Shown piece by piece: positions 16,126 through 22,187 of a stretch of 22,187 bases of DNA. Origin of the DNA: RGIG6178 sp045612885 (lineage in GTDB: Bacteria > Bacillota_I > Bacilli_A > RFN20 > DUOF01). The notes beneath the pieces were generated by a model. The model ran no database searches and was not told where the DNA came from. It saw nothing but the letters and a program-made list of their open reading frames with translations. The stretch is from assembly GCA_045612885.1 (NCBI GenBank), contig JAZKZZ010000041.1, positions 1-22,187 of the forward strand. The letters are read 5' to 3'. The position numbers and the translations under genes were made by a program. Position 1 is the stretch's first letter, and the number at the start of each line of letters is the position of its first letter.

Positions 16126-16575
16126 ATAATATTTAATTGTAAATTCTTCTTTCTCTATCTCTTTATATAATCTGAATTGCTCTTTATATTCAGGAAAGTA
16201 AATATTGCCTTCATATTCTTTTTTCACTTCGGAAATGATTAGTTCATCACAATAATTTAAAAATTGATTATAGATTGATGCACCTCCACATATGAATACA
16301 ACTTCATCACTTTTTAAGTATCTATCTAATAGTTCTTGGATTGAAGTTACTACTTCACATCCTGGTGCATTATAATTTTTATCAAAGTTTAAGACAATAT
16401 TATGTCTGTTAGGTAAAGCATGCCCAATAGATTCAAATGTTTTACTTCCATATACAATAGTATGATTTAAAGTAGTATTTTTAAAATGTTTGAAATCTTC
16501 TTTAATGTGCCAGGGTATATCTAAATTGTTACCTATAACTCTATTAGGATCATGAGCTACAATAATTTTAAACAT
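16111..16575 (-). CDS. folA: Dihydrofolate reductase
   Basis: DHFR regenerates tetrahydrofolate from the dihydrofolate made by ThyA, using NADPH. The 154-residue protein has the family layout: Ile-Val-Ala-His-Asp at 4-9, Ile-Gly-Asn-Asn (14-17), Ile-Pro-Trp (20-22) followed by the catalytic acid Asp27 and Phe31-Lys32. The Gly-Gly pair 97-98 contacts the cofactor and precedes Ala-Ser-Ile-Tyr. One divergent site is the family's Gly-Arg-x-Thr-Trp-Glu, which here reads Gly-Ser-Lys-Thr-Phe-Glu (43-48), losing the arginine that helps bind the NADPH phosphate in well-studied enzymes. The start overlaps the thyA stop by one base, with AAGGTGAG as ribosome site inside thyA. Confidence 0.93.
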   Translation of the reverse strand: MFKIIVAHDPNRVIGNNLDIPWHIKEDFKHFKNTTLNHTIVYGSKTFESIGHALPNRHNIVLNFDKNYNAPGCEVVTSIQELLDRYLKSDEVVFICGGASIYNQFLNYCDELIISEVKKEYEGNIYFPEYKEQFRLYKEIEKEEFTIKYYKKES

Positions 16576-17447
16576 TACACGCTCACCTTTCCTTTAATTG
16601 GAGGGAAAGGATTATAATCTACAATTTCAAAGTCATCATATACATAATCAACAACACTATTATGATGATTTTTGATAATTAGCTTAGGTAGTTTTCTAGG
16701 TTCTCTTGCTAATTGAGTTTGTATTTGCTCAATGTGATCAGAATAAATATGCGCATCTCCAAAAGTATGAACAAAATCACCAACTTCATATCCACATACA
16801 TCAGCCATGATATGTAGCAGTGTAGCGTATGAAGCAATGTTAAATGGAACTCCTAAAAAGATATCTGCACTTCTTTGATATAATTGACAAGATAATTTTT
16901 TTCCATCCCCTGAAACATAGAATTGAATAAAGGCGTGACATGGAGGAATTGCCATTTGGTCAGCTTCTTTAGGATTCCAGGCACAAATTATATGTCTTCT
17001 TGAAAATGGATTTTCTTTTAATCCCTTTTCAAGTTCTAATAATTGATCTACTCCAAAGAAATTTCTCCATTGTCTACCATACACAGGGCCTAAATCTCCA
17101 TATTTAGCAGCAAATTCATCATCAAGTTTAATCCTTTCAACAAATTCTTCTTGAGTTTCATTATTATATTCATTCGAGTTCTTATATTTTTCATATGGCC
17201 ATTCATTCCATATTCTTATACCATTTTTTACTAGTGGTTGTATATTTGTTGATCCTGAGATAATCCATAAAAGTTCTCCCAATATTCCTTTATAGAATAC
17301 CTTTTTGGTAGTAAGCAAAGGAAAGCCTTCGCTTAAATCACATCTGAATTGATATCCAAATGCAGAGATAGTACCTGTACCAGTTCTATCTTTTTTACTT
17401 ACACCATTTTCTAATACATGGCGCGCTAAATCTAAGTATTGTTTCAT
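16575..17447 (-). CDS. thyA: Thymidylate synthase (ThyA, folate-dependent)
   Basis: ThyA methylates dUMP to dTMP with methylene-tetrahydrofolate, producing dihydrofolate for the folA product. The 290-residue protein keeps Arg21, the paired Arg150-Arg151, catalytic Cys170 in Ile-Pro-Pro-Cys-His, the Gln-Arg-Ser-Ala-Asp substrate loop at 191-195 with Pro-Phe-Asn-Ile-Ala-Ser-Tyr after it, and His233/Tyr235. It is longer than the 264-residue E. coli type because of an insertion at about 84-118, as in the Lactobacillus-type long form. The C-terminus ends Ile-Lys-Gly-Lys-Val-Ser-Val, an unusual version of the usual Ala-Pro-Val-Ala-Ile tail. The ribosome site AAGGGGAG (minus strand, 17455-17462) stands 7 bases upstream. 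Confidence 0.96.
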   Translation of the reverse strand: MKQYLDLARHVLENGVSKKDRTGTGTISAFGYQFRCDLSEGFPLLTTKKVFYKGILGELLWIISGSTNIQPLVKNGIRIWNEWPYEKYKNSNEYNNETQEEFVERIKLDDEFAAKYGDLGPVYGRQWRNFFGVDQLLELEKGLKENPFSRRHIICAWNPKEADQMAIPPCHAFIQFYVSGDGKKLSCQLYQRSADIFLGVPFNIASYATLLHIMADVCGYEVGDFVHTFGDAHIYSDHIEQIQTQLAREPRKLPKLIIKNHHNSVVDYVYDDFEIVDYNPFPPIKGKVSV

Positions 17448-17469
17448 CTTTTTTCTCCCCTTAGAATCA

Positions 17470-17477
17470 ATTTTATA
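17470..17477 (-). promoter_or_regulatory. Candidate -10 region of thyA-folA
   Basis: On the minus strand this reads TATAAAAT, about 23 bases before the thyA ATG and just ahead of its ribosome site. No good -35 was found at the usual spacing. Together with the opposite-strand promoter at 17525-17553 it makes 17448-17570 a divergent promoter region. Confidence 0.35.
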
Positions 17478-17524
17478 CTACCTCTATAAGTTAATAAAGT
17501 TAAAAGCGAAAATATTGTTAAAAT

Positions 17525-17553
17525 TTGAATTAATAATTTTTGTGTGTTAGAAT
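17525..17553 (+). promoter_or_regulatory. Promoter of the zinc-ribbon membrane protein pair
   Basis: TTGAAT (17525-17530), a 17-base spacer and TAGAAT (17548-17553) preceded by TGT, i.e. an extended -10. Transcription would start near 17560, just before the AGGTGA ribosome site. Confidence 0.7.
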
Positions 17554-17570
17554 TCAATTAGGTGATGATT

Positions 17571-17996
17571 ATGAAATGTAAAAGATGCGGGGCACGAATT
17601 GAAAGCCCTTTTTGCCCTTATTGTGTGACAGTAACTACTACGAAAAATGCAAAATCAGAGAGTGGAAAAGGTTTTTACTCTTTTTTAGCCCATGTACTTG
17701 CGATGCTTTCTTTTGTAGGTGTTGTATTATGCTATGTGAGTTATGATACTGGTGCAACAGGCATGCTAATTTCGGGTATAAGCATTTTTCTCGTTTTTAA
17801 TATAATAGCAATATATTTTTTTAAGAAAAGTGGAATTAGTGGTAAAATTTGCAGAAGAGAGGGAATTGTAGTTTCGCTAATAGGAATTCTCTTTGCCGGA
17901 CTTTGGTATCTTACTGATTCTAAACCATTGCTTGCAATTGGAATGGTCATGGTACTGATGGGAGTTGCACTTTTTCAAACTGCTGATGAGATATAA
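17571..17996 (+). CDS. Zinc-ribbon four-helix membrane protein, paralog A
   Basis: This 141-residue protein starts with a compact zinc ribbon, Cys3-x2-Cys6-x8-Cys15-x2-Cys18. Four hydrophobic segments follow at about 38-57, 63-84, 97-115 and 119-135. It shares with the next gene the ribbon spacing and Ile-Tyr-Phe-Phe-x-Lys-Ser-Gly-Ile-Ser (81-90), with Cys94 and Glu97-Gly98 after it. The ribbon is probably cytoplasmic. A longer frame opens with GTG at 17562, but AGGTGA (17560-17565) fits the ATG at 17571 and the promoter places the transcript start close to 17560, so the shorter start is chosen. No named family is recognised beyond the ribbon; zinc or redox sensing at the membrane would be a guess. 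Confidence 0.7.
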   Translation: MKCKRCGARIESPFCPYCVTVTTTKNAKSESGKGFYSFLAHVLAMLSFVGVVLCYVSYDTGATGMLISGISIFLVFNIIAIYFFKKSGISGKICRREGIVVSLIGILFAGLWYLTDSKPLLAIGMVMVLMGVALFQTADEI

Positions 17997-18016
17997 TAAA
18001 TAAAGGAGATAATCTG

Positions 18017-18439
18017 ATGAAATGTAAAATATGTGGATCGAGAATAGTAGGAAATAGATGTAAGAATTGTAGTGAGAGTAGTTTTTTATATGATGATACT
18101 CCTAACGCTGCAGTTTCTGTGCTGAGTTTATTTTTTGCTCATATATTAATAATGATTGCTTCAGCCGCAGTAGGAATTTCGTTTATTGGCTTAAGCGTGA
18201 TAATATCTATAGTTTTTTTCGTCATTGGAGTGCTTGTGGGTTCACTTGCAATTTATTTCTTTATTAAAAGTGGAATTTCAAGTGTATTATGTAAGACGGA
18301 GGGTTGGATTTTTGTTGTATTAGGAATTGTCTTGCTTCTAACCGGTATATTTACAGAACTAAATATACTAATAGCATTCGGTATTTGTTTGAACCTACTG
18401 GGTCCTGCTTTAATAGAGGTTGCTGACTATCTTTACTAA
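18017..18439 (+). CDS. Zinc-ribbon four-helix membrane protein, paralog B
   Basis: This 140-residue protein is a clear paralog of the preceding gene: same ribbon (Cys3, 6, 15, 18), same four-segment plan (about 38-56, 60-82, 96-112, 116-132), and the shared Ile-Tyr-Phe-Phe-Ile-Lys-Ser-Gly-Ile-Ser at 79-88 followed by Cys92 and Glu95-Gly96. Outside these sites the sequences differ strongly, so the duplication is old. An AAGGAGAT ribosome site precedes the ATG, 20 bases after paralog A, and the pair ends at one terminator, so they form a two-gene operon. The equal topology suggests a heterodimer; this is inference. Confidence 0.7.
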   Translation: MKCKICGSRIVGNRCKNCSESSFLYDDTPNAAVSVLSLFFAHILIMIASAAVGISFIGLSVIISIVFFVIGVLVGSLAIYFFIKSGISSVLCKTEGWIFVVLGIVLLLTGIFTELNILIAFGICLNLLGPALIEVADYLY

Positions 18440-18463
18440 AAACTTAATTTATAGTAGTTAATT

Positions 18464-18488
18464 AATCCGTATAAAACACGGATTTTTT
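18464..18488 (+). terminator. Terminator of the zinc-ribbon operon
   Basis: AATCCGT (18464-18470) pairs with ACGGATT (18478-18484) over a seven-base loop. A T-run from 18483 to 18488 follows. It insulates the heat-shock promoter from the upstream pair. Confidence 0.82.
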
Positions 18489-18537
18489 AATTTCTATAAT
18501 TAATAAAAAATTCAAATAATTTTATAATATAAAAAAA

Positions 18538-18564
18538 TTAGCACTTTTTGGTTGACAGTGCTAA
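18538..18564 (+). promoter_or_regulatory. CIRCE operator 1 (HrcA binding site)
   Basis: TTAGCACTT, a nine-base spacer, then CAGTGCTAA: eight of nine positions per arm match the CIRCE consensus TTAGCACTC-N9-GAGTGCTAA, with only the innermost base of each arm changed. Its right half contains the -35 hexamer TTGACA (18552-18557), so bound HrcA would block RNA polymerase. Confidence 0.93.
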
Positions 18565-18579
18565 TATTTGGCATATAAT
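18552..18579 (+). promoter_or_regulatory. Sigma-A promoter of hrcA-grpE-dnaK-dnaJ
   Basis: A perfect TTGACA (18552-18557), a 16-base spacer and a perfect TATAAT (18574-18579). A second overlapping TATAAT at 18579-18584 is too far (21 bases) to use the same -35. The promoter is embedded between two CIRCE operators. Confidence 0.9.
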
Positions 18580-18583
18580 ATAA

Positions 18584-18610
18584 TTAGCAGTTGGGTAGAG
18601 CGAGTGCTAA
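18584..18610 (+). promoter_or_regulatory. CIRCE operator 2 (HrcA binding site)
   Basis: TTAGCAGTT, a nine-base spacer, then a perfect right arm GAGTGCTAA. The left arm deviates at two of nine positions. It covers the expected transcription start and lies just before the AGGAGG ribosome site, 46 bases centre to centre from operator 1. Confidence 0.88.
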
Positions 18611-18625
18611 AAGGAGGGTGAAAGT

Positions 18626-19645
18626 GTGAAACAACTTACTAGAAAAGATATGATTTTAAAATACATCGTCGAGCAATTCGTTAAAAGCGCACAACCAGTT
18701 GGAAGTAACACTTTAATTGAAGAATATAATCTTCCTTATTCTAGTGCTACTATAAGAAACGAGATGCTTGAGTTAGAGAATATAGGATTATTAGAAAAAA
18801 CACATACTTCAAGCGGCAGAGTACCAAGTGCTAAAGGTTATAGATATTATATAGATAACCTAAGAGAAGAGTTTGAAGATAAAGAAAATTATGGAAAGTT
18901 AAGAAAAATTGTTAGTGATTCTACTAATCATGTAAGTGATGTATTAAAACATAGTTGTGCTATTTTAAGTGAAATGACATCTCTTACTACAATTATGTTA
19001 GGACCCGATGAATTGGAAGAAACTTTATCACAAATTCAATTAATCCCGATTAGTAGTAATAGTGCAGTTTGTGTATTTATTACAAGTAATGGTCATGTAG
19101 AGCATAAGACATTTAATGTGCCTGAAGGAATTGATTCTAAAGATTTAGAAAAATGTGTTAAGATTCTAAATGATAGATTAGTTGGTACTCCTCTATATGG
19201 AGTGGTAGAAAAGATGGTTGTCTTGAAACCAATCTTATCGTTACAAATTGAAAAGTATGAGGTATTAATTAATACATTTAAAGATTTGTTTACTAAGATG
19301 ACAAACGAAAAGGCTAATACATGGGGGACAAGTAATTTATTTGATCAACCTGAATATGCTACTGACATTGCTAAATTAAGAAAAGCAGTTAAATTGATTG
19401 AAAGTAACAATGTATGGAAATTTATCACTCAAAATAAAAGAGGAAAGATAAATGTGCAAATTGGAATGGATGAGGAATTTAACGATATGACTGTGGTTAG
19501 TGTGGATGTTAATGTAAAAGGTAAAGAAGAAGCTAAAATAGCTCTTGTGGGGCCTACTAGAATGGATTATTCAAAAGTCATAGGAGTCATGGAATATTTG
19601 ATTTCACAACTTGATGAAGTATATGGAGAGGATAGTGATGAATAG
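18626..19645 (+). CDS. hrcA: Heat-inducible transcription repressor HrcA
   Basis: HrcA binds CIRCE and represses the chaperone operon; it needs GroEL to stay active, so unfolded protein relieves repression. The 339-residue protein has the N-terminal winged helix (about 1-75, with Ser-Ser-Ala-Thr-Ile-Arg-Asn-Glu-Met at 39-47 and Ser-Ser-Gly-Arg-Val-Pro-Ser at 62-68) and a GAF-like C-terminal domain ending in Gly-Pro-Thr-Arg-Met-Asp-Tyr. The start is GTG at 18626, 8 bases after AGGAGG; the GTG at 18624 runs straight into a stop. As first gene behind two CIRCE sites it is autoregulated. Its TAG shares one base with the GTG start of grpE. Confidence 0.97.
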   Translation: MKQLTRKDMILKYIVEQFVKSAQPVGSNTLIEEYNLPYSSATIRNEMLELENIGLLEKTHTSSGRVPSAKGYRYYIDNLREEFEDKENYGKLRKIVSDSTNHVSDVLKHSCAILSEMTSLTTIMLGPDELEETLSQIQLIPISSNSAVCVFITSNGHVEHKTFNVPEGIDSKDLEKCVKILNDRLVGTPLYGVVEKMVVLKPILSLQIEKYEVLINTFKDLFTKMTNEKANTWGTSNLFDQPEYATDIAKLRKAVKLIESNNVWKFITQNKRGKINVQIGMDEEFNDMTVVSVDVNVKGKEEAKIALVGPTRMDYSKVIGVMEYLISQLDEVYGEDSDE

Positions 19646-20241
19646 TGAGTGAAGAAATTTTAGAAGAAGAATTAGTAAATGAAGAAACAGAAGAAAAAGA
19701 GCATAAGAAGAAAAAAAAGAAAGATGTGATTTCAGAACTAGAAGAAAAATGTGCTACTTTAAATGAAAAATATCTATATGCATTAGCACAAATGAGAGAT
19801 TTGCATAAGACTTATGAAAAGGAAAATGCAATAGCGATTAAGTATGTAACATATGATTTGATGGAAGAACTTCTACCTATACTAGATATCTTCTCAATGG
19901 TATTAGAGAATGATAATATCCCTAGTGAAGTACAAGCATATTTCAAAGGATTTGAATTAGTATTTAATCAATTCAAGCAAATTCTAGATCGTCATGGTGT
20001 TAGTGAAATTAAATGTAAAATTGGAGATAAGTTTGATCACAATATCCATAATGGTGTAGAAAAAGTTGAAATTGAAGAGGGAGAGCATGATACTATTGCT
20101 CAAGTATTGCAAAAAGGTTATAAAATCGGGGACAAGGTTTTAAGACCTGTATCAGTCAAAGTTTATTGTCTTAAAGATAATAAAGAAGTAACAATTGAAC
20201 AAGAAGCCACAATTAATGAAAGTGAAGATAAGGGGGAATAA
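19645..20241 (+). CDS. grpE: Nucleotide exchange factor GrpE
   Basis: GrpE releases ADP from DnaK. The 198-residue protein has an acidic then Lys-rich disordered start (1-30), a long helix of coiled-coil character (about 30-75) and the C-terminal beta domain with Ile-Gly-Asp-Lys-Phe-Asp-His-Asn-Ile-His and Val-Leu-Arg-Pro-Val-Ser-Val-Lys-Val. It starts with GTG overlapping the hrcA TAG (TAGTG); a purine-rich GGAGAGGA lies about 12 bases upstream, farther than ideal, so re-initiation after hrcA is likely. The nearest other start, an ATG at 19638 in another frame, stops after four codons. dnaK follows after 3 bases. Confidence 0.96.
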   Translation: MSEEILEEELVNEETEEKEHKKKKKKDVISELEEKCATLNEKYLYALAQMRDLHKTYEKENAIAIKYVTYDLMEELLPILDIFSMVLENDNIPSEVQAYFKGFELVFNQFKQILDRHGVSEIKCKIGDKFDHNIHNGVEKVEIEEGEHDTIAQVLQKGYKIGDKVLRPVSVKVYCLKDNKEVTIEQEATINESEDKGE

Positions 20242-20244
20242 ATT

Positions 20245-22065
20245 ATGGCAAAAGAAATTATTATTGGTATTGACTTAGGAACAACAAACTCAGTTGTATC
20301 ATATTTACAAGCAGATGGAAAATGGAAAGTAATTCCTAATCCAGAAGGAAAAAATACTACACCATCAGTAGTATCATTCAAAAGTAGTGGAGAGGAAATT
20401 ATTGGAGATGGAGCTAAAAGATTAAGTGTTACTAATCCGGATACAGTAAGTTCTATTAAAAGAAAAATTGGAACTAATGAAAAGGTTCATGTAGGATGCT
20501 TAAATAAAGATTTTACACCTCAAGAAATCAGTGCTAAGATTTTAGGATATATGAAGAAATACGCTGAAGAAAACTTAGGACAACCAGTTAATAAAGCTGT
20601 TATTACAGTTCCTGCTTATTTTAACGATGCACAAAGACAAGCAACTAAAGATGCTGGTGCAATTGCAGGATTAGATGTTGTTAGAATTATCAATGAACCT
20701 ACTGCTGCTGCTTTAGCATATGGTATGGAAACAAAGAAAGATGAGACTGTTTTAGTATATGACTTGGGTGGAGGTACATTTGACGTTTCAGTTCTTGAAA
20801 TTGGAGATGGAACTTTTGAGGTTATTTCTACTGCTGGAGACAATAAACTTGGTGGAGATGACTGGGATGATGTATTAGTTAAATTCATTATTGATGAAAT
20901 TAAAAAAGAACACAATATTGATTTAAGTAATGATAAGATGGCAATGCAAAGATTTAAAGATGCTGCTGAAAAAGCAAAAATTGATTTATCTGGAATGCTT
21001 CAAACTACAATTATGTTACCATTCTTAACTATGACGCCAACAGGTCCAGTTAACTTCGAAACTACTATTACAAGAGCTAAATTCCAAGATATGACTAGAC
21101 ATCTACTAGCTAGAACTGAAGGACCAGTTAGACAAGCATTAAAGGATGCTAAGATTGATGCTAGCAAAATCGATGAAGTATTATTAGTGGGTGGATCAAC
21201 TAGAATGCCTGCTGTTGTAGAAATGGTTAAAAATATTTTAGGTAAAGAACCTAATAAGTCAGTTAACCCAGATGAAGCAGTATCAATTGGTGCTGCAGTA
21301 CAAGGTGCTATTATTGCTGGTGATGTTACTGATGTATTATTACTTGATGTTACTCCATTAACATTAGGTATTGAAACACTAGGTGGAGTTATGACTCCAT
21401 TAATTAATAGAAACACTACAATTCCAGTAACTAAATCACAAGTGTTCTCAACAGCTGAAGATAATCAACCTGCTGTAGATATCGTTGTATATCAAGGTGA
21501 AAGACCTATGGCTAGAGATAATAAGATGTTAGGACACTTTAAATTAGATGGTATTAAACCTGCTAGACGTGGTGAGCCAAGAATTGAAGTTAGTTTCAAT
21601 ATTGACGCTAATGGTATTGTAAATGTTAAGGCTAAAGATTTAGATAGCGGTAAAGAACAATCAATCGTTATCCAAGGAAATAGTGGTCTAAGCAAAGAAG
21701 ATATCGAAAGAATGGTAAAAGAAGCTGAAATCAATAAAGAAGCTGATGAAAAGAGAAAAGAAGAAATTGAATTAAGAAATAAGGCTGAAGGATATATTGC
21801 TAGTATTGATAGAGGATTAGAAAAACAAAAAGATAAGATTGATGCTAAGCAAAAAGAAGAAACAGAAAAATTAAGAGATGAATTGAAGAAGGCTTTAGAT
21901 GCCAATGATTATGAAACATTAAAAGAAAAGATTGGTCAATTAGAACAAGCTGCTGCTATGATGTCTCAATATGCTAATCAAACTAATAGTGCTGATGCAA
22001 GTGCTACAAGTGCTAATTCAAACAATAATGATGATGTAGTTGATGTAGATTATAGTGAAAAGTAG
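20245..22065 (+). CDS. dnaK: Chaperone DnaK (Hsp70)
   Basis: DnaK is an ATP-driven chaperone working with DnaJ and GrpE. The 606-residue protein has the nucleotide-binding domain with Gly-Ile-Asp-Leu-Gly-Thr-Thr-Asn-Ser at 8-16 and Asp-Leu-Gly-Gly-Gly-Thr-Phe-Asp-Val at 173-181. The interdomain linker Asp-Val-Leu-Leu-Leu-Asp-Val-Thr-Pro-Leu is at 363-372, followed by the beta substrate-binding domain, a helical lid and an Asn/Ser/Ala-rich disordered tail ending in an acidic Asp-Asp-Val-Val-Asp-Val-Asp. The short N-terminal domain, without the extra segment of proteobacterial DnaK, fits Bacillota. The AAGGGGGA ribosome site lies at the end of grpE. Confidence 0.98.
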   Translation: MAKEIIIGIDLGTTNSVVSYLQADGKWKVIPNPEGKNTTPSVVSFKSSGEEIIGDGAKRLSVTNPDTVSSIKRKIGTNEKVHVGCLNKDFTPQEISAKILGYMKKYAEENLGQPVNKAVITVPAYFNDAQRQATKDAGAIAGLDVVRIINEPTAAALAYGMETKKDETVLVYDLGGGTFDVSVLEIGDGTFEVISTAGDNKLGGDDWDDVLVKFIIDEIKKEHNIDLSNDKMAMQRFKDAAEKAKIDLSGMLQTTIMLPFLTMTPTGPVNFETTITRAKFQDMTRHLLARTEGPVRQALKDAKIDASKIDEVLLVGGSTRMPAVVEMVKNILGKEPNKSVNPDEAVSIGAAVQGAIIAGDVTDVLLLDVTPLTLGIETLGGVMTPLINRNTTIPVTKSQVFSTAEDNQPAVDIVVYQGERPMARDNKMLGHFKLDGIKPARRGEPRIEVSFNIDANGIVNVKAKDLDSGKEQSIVIQGNSGLSKEDIERMVKEAEINKEADEKRKEEIELRNKAEGYIASIDRGLEKQKDKIDAKQKEETEKLRDELKKALDANDYETLKEKIGQLEQAAAMMSQYANQTNSADASATSANSNNNDDVVDVDYSEK

Positions 22066-22086
22066 GAATAATTAGGGAGGTATAAA

Positions 22087-22187
22087 ATGGCTCAAAAAAG
22101 AGATTATTATGAGGTCTTGGGTGTTGATAAATTAGTCGACGAAAACGACCTTAAGAAAGCATACCGAAAAGCCGCAAAAAAGTATCA
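22087..22187 (+). CDS. dnaJ: Chaperone DnaJ, N-terminal fragment (cut by window end)
   Basis: The first 33 codons of a J-domain protein are visible: Asp-Tyr-Tyr-Glu-Val-Leu-Gly-Val at about 6-13 and Leu-Lys-Lys-Ala-Tyr-Arg-Lys-Ala-Ala-Lys-Lys-Tyr up to the window edge, just before the expected His-Pro-Asp. DnaJ stimulates the DnaK ATPase and brings substrates. GGGAGGT precedes the ATG, 21 bases after dnaK, with no terminator between. From codon 17 the codon choice is noticeably richer in C-ending codons (GTC, GAC, AAC, TAC, GCC) and uses CGA for Arg, unlike the AGA-dominated genes before it. Confidence 0.95.
   Translation, partial: MAQKRDYYEVLGVDKLVDENDLKKAYRKAAKKY

Noticed and set aside
20616..21905. 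Three antisense open frames of 99-138 residues opposite dnaK
   Set aside because: Long open frames antisense to dnaK are a common by-product of its codon bias; none has a ribosome site or protein-like features.
1..22187. Tryptophan reading of TGA (genetic code 4)
   Set aside because: All recognised proteins are full length with TGA as stop and use TGG for every Trp, so recoding is not needed.

Overview
This is an AT-rich bacterial chromosome segment. It has strong AGGAGG-type ribosome binding sites, sigma-A-type promoters and short hairpin/poly-T terminators. The gene content is that of a low-GC Bacillota lineage (class Bacilli in the broad sense, possibly an uncultured Erysipelotrichales- or Mollicutes-like group; this placement is inference). 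Support comes from the nusB-xseA-xseB and lepA-hemW-hrcA-grpE-dnaK-dnaJ gene orders, HrcA with CIRCE operators, an Asp23/YqhY protein next to nusB, and a SpoIIIAH-like protein beside it. UGA is not read as tryptophan: the genes stay open with UGA as stop and Trp is written TGG. Yet none of the 22 visible stop codons is TGA (14 TAA, 8 TAG).

Layout. 1-1013: the end of an unknown gene, an overlapping four-helix membrane protein and a small free-standing coiled-coil protein. 1194-4499: proS and metG (prolyl- and methionyl-tRNA synthetases), abutting and sharing one extended -10 promoter and one terminator. 4621-8646: a 1341-residue secreted surface protein with two N-terminal tandem repeats of about 185 residues, a row of Ig-like modules and a basic tail, but no recognised cell-wall anchor. 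8809-10772: a SpoIIIAH-like protein whose ribosome binding site lies in a hairpin, then an Asp23/YqhY protein and an M24 Xaa-Pro peptidase. 10886-16114: a compact operon-like run of nusB, xseA, xseB, lepA, hemW and an RDD membrane protein. 16111-17447: the only minus-strand genes, thyA then folA, convergent with the RDD gene and sharing a two-way terminator. 17571-18439: two tandem paralogous zinc-ribbon membrane proteins with their own promoter and terminator. 18538-22187: the heat-shock operon hrcA-grpE-dnaK-dnaJ (dnaJ cut by the window end) behind a promoter carrying two tandem CIRCE operators.

How the genes work together. Most of the window is housekeeping: tRNA charging, transcription antitermination and DNA repair, translation, thymidylate synthesis, and chaperones under HrcA feedback. 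The accessory material with no clear function is the start of the window (1-1013), the large surface protein, the SpoIIIAH-like gene with its structured leader, and the paired zinc-ribbon membrane proteins. I see no tRNA or rRNA gene, CRISPR array, transposase, phage gene or defence system. No complete undescribed system can be demonstrated here; the best leads are the surface protein, the structured leader, the zinc-ribbon pair and the double CIRCE.
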